From Myxococcus dinghuensis (GTDB lineage Bacteria; Myxococcota; Myxococcia; Myxococcales; Myxococcaceae): a stretch of DNA of 64,000 nucleotides. Shown piece after piece: positions 43,808 to 51,644 of this stretch. The notes under the pieces were generated by a model. It was not told the origin of the DNA and did no database searches. It saw nothing but the letters and a program-made list of their open reading frames with translations. Every line of letters begins with the position of its first letter. Positions within the stretch are counted from its first letter, which is position 1. A program made the position numbers and the translations under genes. Location of the stretch: contig NZ_JAKCFB010000037.1 in NCBI RefSeq assembly GCF_024198235.1, forward strand, positions 1 to 64,000. The letters are read 5' to 3'.

Positions 43808-44956
43808 CTACTTCTTCACGACCTCGAGCGCCTGGGAGAGGTCGTCGATGAGGTCCTGCGCGTCCTCGATGCCCACGGACAGGCGGATGAAGCCGTCGGC
43901 GATGCCCAGCTTCTCGCGCGTCTCCTTGGGGACGGAGGCGTGGGTCATGATGGCCGGGTGCTCGATGAGCGACTCGACGCCACCGAGCGACTCGGCGCAG
44001 GCGAACACCTTCACCGTCTTGAGGAAGGTGCGCGCCGCCTCCAGCCCGCCGTGGATGTCGAAGGTCAGCATGCCGCCGAAGCCCTTCATCTGCTGGCGCG
44101 CGAGCTGGTGCTGCGGGTGGGTCTCCAGGCCCGGGTAGGTGACCTTCTTCACCTTCGGGTGCGTGGCCAGGAACTGCGCCACCTTCATCGCGTTCTGCGC
44201 GTGGCGGTCCATGCGCACGTGCAGCGTCTTCACGCCGCGCAGCACGAGGAAGCTGTCGAACGCGCCGGACACGCCGCCCACCGCGTTCTGGAGGAAGTAC
44301 ATCCGCTCGGCGACGTCATCGCGGCTGGTGCAGACGAAGCCGCCCACCACGTCGCTGTGGCCGTTGAGGTACTTGGTGGTGGAGTGCGCCACCACGTCGA
44401 AGCCGAGGTCCAGCGGGCGCTGGAAGTACGGCGTCATGAAGGTGTTGTCCGCGACGGACAGGATGCCGTGCTTCTTGGCGACCTCGGCGATGCGCGCCAG
44501 GTCGATGAGCTTGAGCATCGGGTTGGTGGGCGTCTCCACCCACACCATCTTCGTCTTCGGGGTGATGGCCGCCTCGAAGGCCCCCGGCTGGGACAGGTCG
44601 ACGAAGGAGTAGCTCAGGCCGCAGCGCTTGAAGACCTTGTCGAAGATGCGGAAGGTGCCGCCGTACACGTCGTCGGAGACGACGACGTGGTCGCCGTGCT
44701 CCAACATGTGCATCAGCATGTCCGTGCCCGCGAGGCCGGAGGCGAAGGCGGCGCCGTACTTCGCGCCCTCGAGCGCGGCCAGACAGTCCTGGAGCGCCTT
44801 GCGGGTGGGGTTCTGCGTCCGGCTGTACTCGTAGCCCTTGTGCTCCCCGGGCCCGTCCTGGACGTAGGTGGAGGTCAGGTAGACGGGGGTCATGATGGCG
44901 CCCGTCGTGGGGTCCGGCTCCTGACCGGCATGAATGGCGAGGGTGTCGAAGCGCAT
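43808..44956 (-). CDS. cystathionine gamma-lyase/synthase (Cys/Met metabolism PLP enzyme)
   Basis: A 382-residue fold-type I PLP enzyme of transsulfuration. The PLP lysine is K195 in VVAHSTTKYLNGHSDVVGG; other signatures are YEYSRTQNPTRKALQDCLAA, FASGLAGTDM, VWVETPTNPMLKLID and SLGGVESLIEHPAIMTHAS. Lyase and synthase cannot be told apart safely from sequence. With CBS in the same window, the gamma-lyase role (cystathionine to cysteine) is the simpler reading. The ATG at 44956 gives the conserved MRFDTLAIHAGQEPDP; the open frame to 45445 is not used. Confidence 0.88.
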   Translation of the reverse strand: MRFDTLAIHAGQEPDPTTGAIMTPVYLTSTYVQDGPGEHKGYEYSRTQNPTRKALQDCLAALEGAKYGAAFASGLAGTDMLMHMLEHGDHVVVSDDVYGGTFRIFDKVFKRCGLSYSFVDLSQPGAFEAAITPKTKMVWVETPTNPMLKLIDLARIAEVAKKHGILSVADNTFMTPYFQRPLDLGFDVVAHSTTKYLNGHSDVVGGFVCTSRDDVAERMYFLQNAVGGVSGAFDSFLVLRGVKTLHVRMDRHAQNAMKVAQFLATHPKVKKVTYPGLETHPQHQLARQQMKGFGGMLTFDIHGGLEAARTFLKTVKVFACAESLGGVESLIEHPAIMTHASVPKETREKLGIADGFIRLSVGIEDAQDLIDDLSQALEVVKK

Positions 44957-45015
44957 GGGCGTGGGACTAACACAGGGCCCCCGGCCGCGCATCAGCCCGG
45001 CCGCCCCACCCGCCC

Positions 45016-45777
45016 CTATTCGAACGAACCGTGCCGCCCCGCCCCCTTCGCGAAGCGGGTCGCCCCGGCGATGGACTCCGACTCCAGCACCCGGACGCCC
45101 CCCACGAACTCCTGACGCAGCGCTTCCTCCTGCGACAGGCCCGCCTGGGCGTAGGCGGAGGCCCGGTCCGCGTTCATGCAGGCCTGGGGGAAGGCGGCCA
45201 CCTCGCGGGCGAGCGCCTCGGCCGCCGCGCGCGCCTGCCCCCGGGGAACCACGCGGTTGACCAGTCCCATGGCCAGGGCCTCCTCGGCGGACACCGGCCG
45301 GCCGGTGAGGATGAGGTCCATGGCGCGCGACAGGCCGATGAGCCGGGGCAGGCGCACCGTCCCGCCGTCGATGAGGGGCACGCCCCAGCGCCGGCAGAAG
45401 ACGCCCAGCACCGCGTCCTCCTCCGCCACGCGCAGGTCGCACCACAGCGCCAGCTCCAGCCCACCCGCCACCGCGTGGCCGCCGATGGCCGCGATGACGG
45501 GCTTGCCCAGCACCATGCGCGACGGGCCCATGGGCCCATCGCCATCCACCTGGAGCCGGGGCATGCGCCCCTCCGACACGGCCTTCAGGTCCGCGCCGGC
45601 GCAGAAGGTGCCGCCGTCGCCGGCCAACACACCCACGCGCGCGTCCGGGTCCGCGTCGAAGGCGCGGAAGGCGTCCGCAAGCGCCTGCGCGGTGGGGCCG
45701 TCCACCGCGTTGCGGACGTCCGGCCGCTGGAGGATGACGGTGGTCACGGGGCCGCTCTTCTCGACGCGCACGTTCAT
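45016..45777 (-). CDS. enoyl-CoA hydratase/isomerase (crotonase) family protein
   Basis: A 253-residue crotonase. Oxyanion-hole segments are GGTFCAGADLKAVSEG and AIGGHAVAGGLELALWCDLR. The region that carries the catalytic glutamate in true hydratases reads RRWGVPLIDGGTVRLPRLIG, so hydratase activity is uncertain. The C-terminal helices (AEEALAMGLVNRVVPRGQAR, QEEALRQEFVGGVRVLESES) are typical. The ATG at 45777 was chosen over an open frame to 45828 because homology begins there (MNVRVEKSGPVTTVILQRPD). Its neighbours are udgX upstream (55 bases) and the PLP enzyme downstream. Confidence 0.87.
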   Translation of the reverse strand: MNVRVEKSGPVTTVILQRPDVRNAVDGPTAQALADAFRAFDADPDARVGVLAGDGGTFCAGADLKAVSEGRMPRLQVDGDGPMGPSRMVLGKPVIAAIGGHAVAGGLELALWCDLRVAEEDAVLGVFCRRWGVPLIDGGTVRLPRLIGLSRAMDLILTGRPVSAEEALAMGLVNRVVPRGQARAAAEALAREVAAFPQACMNADRASAYAQAGLSQEEALRQEFVGGVRVLESESIAGATRFAKGAGRHGSFE

Positions 45778-45832
45778 GGGGCGCGAGTCTTCCCCTTCCC
45801 GGGTCGCCGCCGCAACGCCGGCCTTCATCCGC

Positions 45833-46525
45833 TCAGGGCGAGGCGTGGGCCCCTTCCCCCGAGGCGCCCAGGCCGTGGATGAGCCGGGCCACCGCGCGCA
45901 GGTCGTCGATGAAGGCGTCGAGCTGGCGCTCGCGCGCCTCCGGGTCCGGCGCGCGGAGGATGGAGGACGGGTGCACGGTGGCCACGACGATGCGCGCCCA
46001 GTCGGAGTCGACGGGCTCGCCGCGCTGCCTCGTCACCCGGAAGTCCTTGCCCAGGAGGGCCTGCGCCGCGGTGGCGCCCAGACACACGAGGACGTCCGGG
46101 CGGAAGACGCGGAGCTCCGCGGCCAGCCACGGCAGGCACGCGCGAATCTCCGTCGTGGTGGGCTTGGCGTGGAGGCGCCGGCCCCCCTCCTCGCCCTTCC
46201 ACTTGAAGTGCTTCACCGTGTTGGTGACGTAGACCTGCGAGCGGTCGATGCCGGCCGCCTCCAGCGCCTCGTCCAGCAACCGGCCGGAGGGCCCCACGAA
46301 GGGCCTGCCCTCGCGGTCCTCCTGGTCTCCCGGCTGCTCCCCCACCAACATCACCCGAGGCCCCCCATGCGGGCGCCCCACGGGCTCGCCGAAGACCGTC
46401 CGCGTGGCCGTCTCCCACAGGGGACAGGCCCGACAGCCGGCGGCGGCATCTCGGAGCTTGTCGTACGTCGGAGACTCGGGGATGAGTGGGGCCGCGGTGG
46501 TCTGGACGGAGGGACGCTTGGGCAT
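45833..46525 (-). CDS. UdgX-type uracil-DNA glycosylase
   Basis: A 230-residue Fe-S uracil-DNA glycosylase. The iron-sulfur cysteines start with C31 and C34 (GCRACPLWETATRTVFGE). The active-site motif is GEQPGDQEDREGRPFVGPSG (63-80), and motif 3 is VATVHPSSILRAP. The inserted loop HFKWKGEEGGRRLHAKP (106-121, His119) corresponds to the KRRIH loop of mycobacterial UdgX, in which the histidine forms a covalent bond to the abasic sugar after uracil release. This places it in the UdgX subgroup rather than the ordinary family 4. The ATG at 46525 overlaps the start of the divergent methyltransferase gene. Confidence 0.88.
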   Translation of the reverse strand: MPKRPSVQTTAAPLIPESPTYDKLRDAAAGCRACPLWETATRTVFGEPVGRPHGGPRVMLVGEQPGDQEDREGRPFVGPSGRLLDEALEAAGIDRSQVYVTNTVKHFKWKGEEGGRRLHAKPTTTEIRACLPWLAAELRVFRPDVLVCLGATAAQALLGKDFRVTRQRGEPVDSDWARIVVATVHPSSILRAPDPEARERQLDAFIDDLRAVARLIHGLGASGEGAHASP

Positions 46526-47522
46526 GGCTGACCCACAAGGTATGCACGACGGAGACGGCGACGAGGCGGCGGGAGGAGCGACCGGCGCGTTCGCCAACCG
46601 CCTGCGAAAGGGAGCGAAGCACTTCCGCAGGTGGGCCCGCGCCGAGGGGCTGACGGCCTTCCGCGTCTACGACCGGGACATCCCCGAGTACCCCTTCGCC
46701 GTGGACCTCTACGGCGACCGGGCGCACGTCACCGAGTACCCGCGCCGCCGCGCCATCAAGTCCGGCGCGGCCGAGGCCCAACGCGAGGAGGTGCTGGCGG
46801 CGGTGACCCAGGTGCTGGGCATCCCCGCCGAGCACGTCTTCGTGAAGACGCACACCCCCCAGCCCTGGGGCAAGGCCCAGTACGGCCGCGTGGGCGAGGG
46901 CAGCGGACGGCTCGTCGTCGAGGAGCAGGGCCTGAAGTTCTGGGTCAACCTGGGTGACTACCTGGACACCGGGCTGTTCATGGACCACCGCCTCACCCGC
47001 GCGCGCGTGCGCGAGGAGGCCAAGGGCAAGCGCTTCCTCAACCTCTTCGCGTACACGGGCGCCTTCACCGTCTACGCCGCCGCGGGCGGCGCCCGGAGCA
47101 CGGTGACGGTGGACCTGTCCAACACGTACCTGGACTGGGCCGAGGACAACCTCGACCTGAACGGGCTGGCGGACGCGCGGCACGAGCTCATCCGCGCGGA
47201 CGCCAAGGCGTGGGTCGAGGCGCAGGCGGGGGGCCCCGAGCGCTTCGACCTCATCGTCTGCGACCCGCCCTCGTTCTCCACGTCGAAGAAGATGACCGGC
47301 TCCTTCAACGTGCAGCGCGACCACGTGCGGCTGTTGGACGCCCTCCGGACGCTGCTGACGCCCGGGGGCGTGCTCTACTTCTCCAACAACTTCCTCGGCT
47401 TCCAACTGGACGCACGCGTCCCTCGCGCCTGGAAGTCCGTGGAGGAGCTCACCCCCCGCTCCCTCCCCGAGGACTTCCAGCGCAAGGACATCCACCGCTG
47501 CTGGCGCCTGGTGGCTCCCTGA
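46524..47522 (+). CDS. RlmK/RlmI-like SAM-dependent 23S rRNA methyltransferase
   Basis: A 332-residue class I methyltransferase resembling the C-terminal (RlmK) half of RlmKL. Signatures: FWVNLGDYLDTGLFMDHRLT, RARVREEAKGKRFLNLFAYT, GAFTVYAAAGGA (SAM site), VDLSNTYLDWAEDNLDLNG, and LIVCDPPSFSTSKKM with the catalytic DPPSF. Target is probably m7G2069 of 23S rRNA; another rRNA base is possible. The ATG at 46524, with GAGGGA 9 bases upstream, shares two bases with the start codon of the divergent udgX. Convergent with the Cys-rich lipoprotein gene. Confidence 0.87.
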   Translation: MADPQGMHDGDGDEAAGGATGAFANRLRKGAKHFRRWARAEGLTAFRVYDRDIPEYPFAVDLYGDRAHVTEYPRRRAIKSGAAEAQREEVLAAVTQVLGIPAEHVFVKTHTPQPWGKAQYGRVGEGSGRLVVEEQGLKFWVNLGDYLDTGLFMDHRLTRARVREEAKGKRFLNLFAYTGAFTVYAAAGGARSTVTVDLSNTYLDWAEDNLDLNGLADARHELIRADAKAWVEAQAGGPERFDLIVCDPPSFSTSKKMTGSFNVQRDHVRLLDALRTLLTPGGVLYFSNNFLGFQLDARVPRAWKSVEELTPRSLPEDFQRKDIHRCWRLVAP

Positions 47523-47549
47523 AGCAGGGCGCCACCGGACGCACGCGGA

Positions 47550-48743
47550 CTACAGCCAGCAGACGTTGTCCTGGCAGTGCTCGCCAGCGGGGCACTCGCA
47601 GTTGGCCACGCAGGCCTTGCCGCTGCCCTGGTTGACGGGCTTGCACGCGCCCTCCGCGCACTGCTGACCGGAGGGGCACTCGCAGTTGGCGCGGCACACG
47701 GTGGGCGTCGTCCCCGCGTCCTCCGGCGGAGGCGGCGCCTTGCAGTAGCCGCTGTTGCACACCTGGCCCGACGGGCAGTCGCAGTTGGCCAGGCACGTCT
47801 TGCCCGAGCCCGTGCCCGCGTCCTGGGGCTGCGGCGGAGGCGGCGCCTTGCAGTAGCCCCCGGTGCAGACCTGGCCGGAGGGGCAGTCACACGTGGCGAG
47901 GCACGTCTGCCCGGGCTCCGGCTCCGTGGAGCGACACTGGCCGTTGGCGCACACCTGGCCCGACGGGCACTCGCAGTTGGCCCGGCACTGGCCGCCCTGG
48001 GGAATGGGCATGCAGTAGCCGATCTGACACGTGGCCTCCGCCGGGCACTGGGTGGTGGACCCGCAGGGCGCGCGGCACTGGCCATCCACGCAGTCCTTGC
48101 CCGCCACGCAGTCGGTGGCCCAGGTGCAGGCGTTCGGGTCCGGGGGCCGCGGGCGGCACACGCCGAACACGCACGAGTCGGTGCTGGCGCACTGCGTGTC
48201 GGTGGCGCAGCCGCGGAAGCACTGGTTGTTGATGCAGTAGTTGCCGGTGCCGCAGTCCGCGTTCACGCGGCACTGGAGCGGAGCGCCGCCGTCCGACCCG
48301 CCGTCCGGGCGGGTACCACCGTCGCTGCCCCCGTCGGGACGCGTGCCGCCATCGCTGCCACCGTCCGGGCGCGTGCCACCGTCCGACCCGGCGTCCGGGC
48401 GCGTGCCACCGTCGCTCCGGGAGGTGGGCTCGCAGAAGGCGTCCTTGCACCGGCGGCCGTCACCGCAGTCGCGATCCTTCGCGCAGGGCTGGCTGCAGAC
48501 GGAGTTGATGCAGAACTCGCTGCCGGCGCACTCGAACGAGCTGGAACAGCCGCGAGAGTCCGGGGACAGGTCCCGACATGTTCCGGCGCGACAGTACTGG
48601 TTCGTGCCGCAGTCCGCGCTCGTCACGCAGGAGCACTCGTCCTCATCCAGCCAGTCGTCATCGCTCTCGCGGATGACGCAGGACGAAGTCATGGCGCAAA
48701 GCACCAGGAGCGGCCACCATAGGCCGCGTGCGGGGGAAGTCAT
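47550..48743 (-). CDS. cysteine-rich lipoprotein with tandem disulfide repeats and DGGTRPD linker
   Basis: A 397-residue exported lipoprotein (lipobox Cys22 in MTSSC). Residues about 35-112 contain EB/Dickkopf-like Cys units (CVTSADCGTNQYCRAGTC, CAKDRDCGDGRRCKDAFC). A linker of about four and a half copies of SDGGTRPDGG follows. The rest is a series of Cys modules, the last of the form TCLANCDCPSGQVCNSGYC joined by APPPP linkers. It resembles adhesive or matrix proteins common in Myxococcota; function unknown. ATG with GGAG 9 bases upstream. It is divergent from the ECF sigma gene, with a palindrome between them. Confidence 0.8.
   Translation of the reverse strand: MTSPARGLWWPLLVLCAMTSSCVIRESDDDWLDEDECSCVTSADCGTNQYCRAGTCRDLSPDSRGCSSSFECAGSEFCINSVCSQPCAKDRDCGDGRRCKDAFCEPTSRSDGGTRPDAGSDGGTRPDGGSDGGTRPDGGSDGGTRPDGGSDGGAPLQCRVNADCGTGNYCINNQCFRGCATDTQCASTDSCVFGVCRPRPPDPNACTWATDCVAGKDCVDGQCRAPCGSTTQCPAEATCQIGYCMPIPQGGQCRANCECPSGQVCANGQCRSTEPEPGQTCLATCDCPSGQVCTGGYCKAPPPPQPQDAGTGSGKTCLANCDCPSGQVCNSGYCKAPPPPEDAGTTPTVCRANCECPSGQQCAEGACKPVNQGSGKACVANCECPAGEHCQDNVCWL
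48288..48420 (-). repeat. 30-bp tandem repeat coding SDGGTRPDGG linker
   Basis: Units of the type ccgtccgggcgcgtgccacc, 30 bases long, repeat about four and a half times inside the Cys-rich lipoprotein gene, each encoding ten residues. Copies differ by a few synonymous or Ala/Gly changes. Such in-frame repeats change length easily. Confidence 0.85.
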
Positions 48744-48833
48744 GAACGGAGACTCCAACAAGTCAGGGACCGGTCCGGCCACCGGGTGGGTTGTCCGGTT
48801 TCTTCCGCCTTCGTCGCCGCGGCGCTGACGCCT

Positions 48834-48854
48834 GATCAAAAATATTCTTTGATC
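48834..48854. promoter_or_regulatory. AT-rich palindrome between lipoprotein and ECF sigma genes
   Basis: GATCAAA (48834-48840), spacer AATATTC, TTTGATC (48848-48854): a perfect 7-bp inverted repeat of 21 bases in strongly GC-rich surroundings, in the 235-base divergent region. It has the size and symmetry of a dimeric repressor or activator site. The cognate protein is unknown. Confidence 0.5.
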
Positions 48855-48978
48855 GCCGCGCGTCGCTGCGGCGACCCAGGGGCACGGAGCGAGTGTGCTG
48901 ACCTGGACCTTTCACATGGACGGTGGGGTGTTCCCAAAGGGGGGGACCTCTCGGCGCGTCCCAGAGGAAGAGCGTCCG

Positions 48979-49644
48979 GTGATTTTCCGTGAAGCGCCAT
49001 CGCTGGTGTCGGCGGCCTCGCCCGAGGAGCGCTCCGGCACGGGCTCCCCCCCGCCCCCTCCCGCGGACGAGGTGCGCCTGCACCTGCTGGTACGCCGCAT
49101 CCAGGAGGGGGACCTGACCGCGTTCGATCAGCTCTACGAGCTGACCCGGGTGGACGCCGCACGCACCTTGCGCCATCTGGTGGGCAACCGCGTGGACGTG
49201 GAGGACCTGCTGCAGGAGACCTATCTGCGGCTGCTGACGGCGGTGAAGAACTACCGGGGCGAGTCCCGGTTCCGGACGTTCTTCTATCGCGTCTGCGCCA
49301 ACGTGGCCCTGTCGCACCTGCGCTGGAAGCGGCGGCGGCCGGAGGACCCCTTCGCGGAGCCGCCGGACCAGGTGTCGTCCGAGGAGGACCCGGAGCGCGC
49401 CGCCGAGCGACGCCAGGCGGCGCGGCTCGTGGAGACGGCGCTGGAGAAGCTCAAGCCCAAGAAGCGCATCGTCTTCGTGTACTACGAGCTGTGCGGCATG
49501 GGCCCGGACGAGATCGCCGAGGCTGTGGGAAGCTCGCCCAACACCGTCCGAAGCCGTCTCCACCACGCGCGGCTGGAGTTCAACGTCGCCATGCAGCGCC
49601 TGCTCGCACACCGCCGCCCTGGAGGTCCCCATGGCGCACCTTGA
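48979..49644 (+). CDS. ECF-type RNA polymerase sigma factor
   Basis: A 221-residue sigma-70-family factor with only regions 2 and 4. Region 2: LTAFDQLYELTRVDAARTLR, VDVEDLLQETYLRLLTAVKN, YRGESRFRTFFYRVCANVAL. Region 4: LEKLKPKKRIVFVYYELCGM, GPDEIAEAVGSSPNTVRSRL. GTG at 48979 was chosen because GAGGAAGAG precedes it; the frame is open to 48895 with no ribosome site there. Its 3' end overlaps the anti-sigma gene by 14 bases, so the two are coupled. Target genes may include the divergent Cys-rich lipoprotein. Confidence 0.9.
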   Translation: MIFREAPSLVSAASPEERSGTGSPPPPPADEVRLHLLVRRIQEGDLTAFDQLYELTRVDAARTLRHLVGNRVDVEDLLQETYLRLLTAVKNYRGESRFRTFFYRVCANVALSHLRWKRRRPEDPFAEPPDQVSSEEDPERAAERRQAARLVETALEKLKPKKRIVFVYYELCGMGPDEIAEAVGSSPNTVRSRLHHARLEFNVAMQRLLAHRRPGGPHGAP

Positions 49645-51391
49645 AGCCGGGGGATTGTGGGCGCTCGCCGCGGACGAGCTGCCCGGCCGGGTACGCGAGG
49701 AGATGGAGGCGCATCTGGCGCGGTGCTCCGCGTGCTCCACGGCGCTGGAGCAGGTGAAGGCCCAGCGCGCCCTGCTCCAGGACGCGCGCGCGGCGACGCC
49801 CGAGGTGCACTGGGACGACGTGGGGGCGCGGATCCGGAGCGCGGCGGCCGCGCACCTGGAGCGCCGTGCGCCCAGGACCCGCTGGACCTGGGGGGTGGCG
49901 CTCGCGGGCGCCGTCGCGGCCGTGCTCGTGCTGTGGTGGGTGAGGCTCCAGCCGGTGGGCTCCGCGGGGAGCCCCGTCATCGGCGCGGAGACAGTGGTGG
50001 TGACGGGCTCCGTGCCCCCACCGGATGACGCCGTGGAGGCGATTCGCGCGGAGGATGCCGCGGGGGCGCTGGTGACGGCGCGGACGGGGGAGGAGCAACC
50101 GCTGCGCACCGGCATGAAGCTGCGCTCCGGGGTCGCGGTGAAGACGCCGTCGCGAGCCTCCGCGATGCTGCGCCTGCCCGACGCCAGCCACGTGCGGGTG
50201 TCGGCGGACTCGGAGGTGGAGCTGTCCCGAGCCGAAGCGCGCGACGTGCACCTCACCGTGCGACAGGGGCGACTGTCGGTCCAGGCCTCGCATGCGGAGC
50301 GGAAGGCCTTCCTCGTGGAGGCCGCGGGGCTGCGCGTGTCCGTGGTGGGGACGGTGTTCACGGTGGAGCGCACCGCGCACGGTGCCTCCGTGGCGGTGTC
50401 CGAGGGCCGCGTCCGGGTGGAGGTCGCCGGACACCCCGCGCGCCTCGTCGGCGCGGGAGAGCGCATGGAGCTGCACGAGGAGACAGGCGCCCTCCAGGTG
50501 GAGCAGACGGCGCTGTCCGAGCCCGACCGCGAAGCCATCGCTGCGATGGAGGCCCTGGCGAGCACGTCCGTGCAGACGCAGCACGAGGAGGGCCCCGAGG
50601 GTTCCTCCGTCGCGGGGGCTCCGGCACCGGAGGGAACTCCGGCTCCGTGGGTTGGAACCACGGAGCCGCCGGTCGATGCGCGACCCCAGGTGAGGGGGAC
50701 CGCCGAAGTCGCGCCCCCGGCGTCCGTCGCGCCGCTCCACCCCTCGGGCCTCCAGAAGATGGAGGCGAGGCCCCTCGCGGCACAGAAGCCGGTGGCGCGC
50801 TCCAACGCGGAGAAGGCGTCCCCCCCGGGCTCACCCGTGGGTACGGACCTCGCCCACTCGGGAAACGTCCAACACACGCCTCAGGTGGTCGCCATGGCGA
50901 CACAGCCTGTTCCCTCCAGCACCGCGCAGGCACAGCCTCCCGTGACGCCCGTCCCCACCGGAGGCACTGCGACGACGGACCCTCGGCCCGACTTGTCGCA
51001 AGAGTTCGAACCGTACCCGGCGACTTCCGTCACGGAGCATCTGCCGCCCACGCCTCCATCCGAACAGGTGGCCGAGCAGCCGCAGCCCAAGAAGAAGCGG
51101 GGGCCCCTCATCCCCATGGCGCTGATGTCGAAGGACGCGGATGAGCGCTTCCTCGGCTACGTGAGGCTCCAGTTGGGTCCCCGCACGTGCGAGGGCTTCC
51201 TCACGGGGCTGGAGGAGATCGCCGTCAAGAGTCCGCGCGCGGACCACCGGGAGCAGGCCCGCTACCTGAAGGCGCGCTGCTTCGAGGAGCGCCTCCAGGG
51301 CACCGACGCGAAGCTCGAATATCGCCAGTACCTGAACGACTTCCCGCGTGGACGCTACGTGCGCGAGGCGACCTCCGCGCTGCTGCCGTGA
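49631..51391 (+). CDS. membrane anti-sigma factor with FecR domain and C-terminal TPR-like tail
   Basis: A 586-residue single-pass protein. Residues 1-40 form a zinc-binding anti-sigma motif (EEMEAHLARCSACSTALEQV, HxxxCxxC). A TM helix lies near 87-105 (TWGVALAGAVAAVLVLWWV). Residues about 140-280 are a complete FecR domain (SGVAVKTPSRASAMLRLPDA, EAAGLRVSVVGTVFTVERTA, VAVSEGRVRVEVAG). A long Pro/Thr/Ala-rich linker leads to a C-terminal helical repeat (LLPMALM-like segment to about 586; CEGFLTGLEEIAVKSPRADH, EYRQYLNDFPRGRYVREATS). It should hold the upstream ECF factor inactive until a periplasmic signal acts on the FecR part. Confidence 0.86.
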   Translation: MAHLEAGGLWALAADELPGRVREEMEAHLARCSACSTALEQVKAQRALLQDARAATPEVHWDDVGARIRSAAAAHLERRAPRTRWTWGVALAGAVAAVLVLWWVRLQPVGSAGSPVIGAETVVVTGSVPPPDDAVEAIRAEDAAGALVTARTGEEQPLRTGMKLRSGVAVKTPSRASAMLRLPDASHVRVSADSEVELSRAEARDVHLTVRQGRLSVQASHAERKAFLVEAAGLRVSVVGTVFTVERTAHGASVAVSEGRVRVEVAGHPARLVGAGERMELHEETGALQVEQTALSEPDREAIAAMEALASTSVQTQHEEGPEGSSVAGAPAPEGTPAPWVGTTEPPVDARPQVRGTAEVAPPASVAPLHPSGLQKMEARPLAAQKPVARSNAEKASPPGSPVGTDLAHSGNVQHTPQVVAMATQPVPSSTAQAQPPVTPVPTGGTATTDPRPDLSQEFEPYPATSVTEHLPPTPPSEQVAEQPQPKKKRGPLIPMALMSKDADERFLGYVRLQLGPRTCEGFLTGLEEIAVKSPRADHREQARYLKARCFEERLQGTDAKLEYRQYLNDFPRGRYVREATSALLP

Positions 51392-51406
51392 CGAGGGCCC
51401 TCGTCA
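51389..51406. terminator. 18-base perfect palindrome over the anti-sigma stop codon
   Basis: TGACGAGGGCCCTCGTCA is perfectly self-complementary and begins with the TGA stop of the anti-sigma gene. As RNA it would fold into a hairpin directly behind the stop. Terminator or protein-binding site are both possible. Confidence 0.45.
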
Positions 51407-51600
51407 GGGCAGGAGTGGAGGGTGATGGCCGCGCTGGAACGTCCTTGGTTCGGCACACCCATCAGCATTGGGGTGCCGCCACCATCAGCATGACCATCGA
51501 TGACGGCCTCCGGTCATGAGCGCCCAACGCCGCGCCGAGGAAGGCCATGCGCTCCCCGGCTGTATCTGGCGACGTCGCTCCACGACATCCTCCCACCAGC

Positions 51601-51632
51601 GCTCGCGAGCAACGACACGAGCCATTGGCTCG
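51601..51632. terminator. two small palindromes after the TapT gene
   Basis: GCTCGCGAGC (51601-51610) and CGAGCCATTGGCTCG (51618-51632) lie 12-44 bases downstream of the DTW-domain gene on its strand. They are candidate termination structures. The rest of 51407-51600 shows no gene, only short direct copies of CATCAGCAT. Confidence 0.3.
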
Positions 51633-51644
51633 GAAGACCGTCCG

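Noticed and set aside
44957-45445. N-terminal extension of the Cys/Met PLP enzyme
   Set aside because: It is Arg/Gly-rich sequence antisense to the crotonase reading frame in the same place; family homology starts at the ATG at 44956.
51407-51600. Possible tRNA or small RNA gene
   Set aside because: I looked for a cloverleaf and a GGTTCGA-type T-loop and found only a partial GGTTCG without matching stems.
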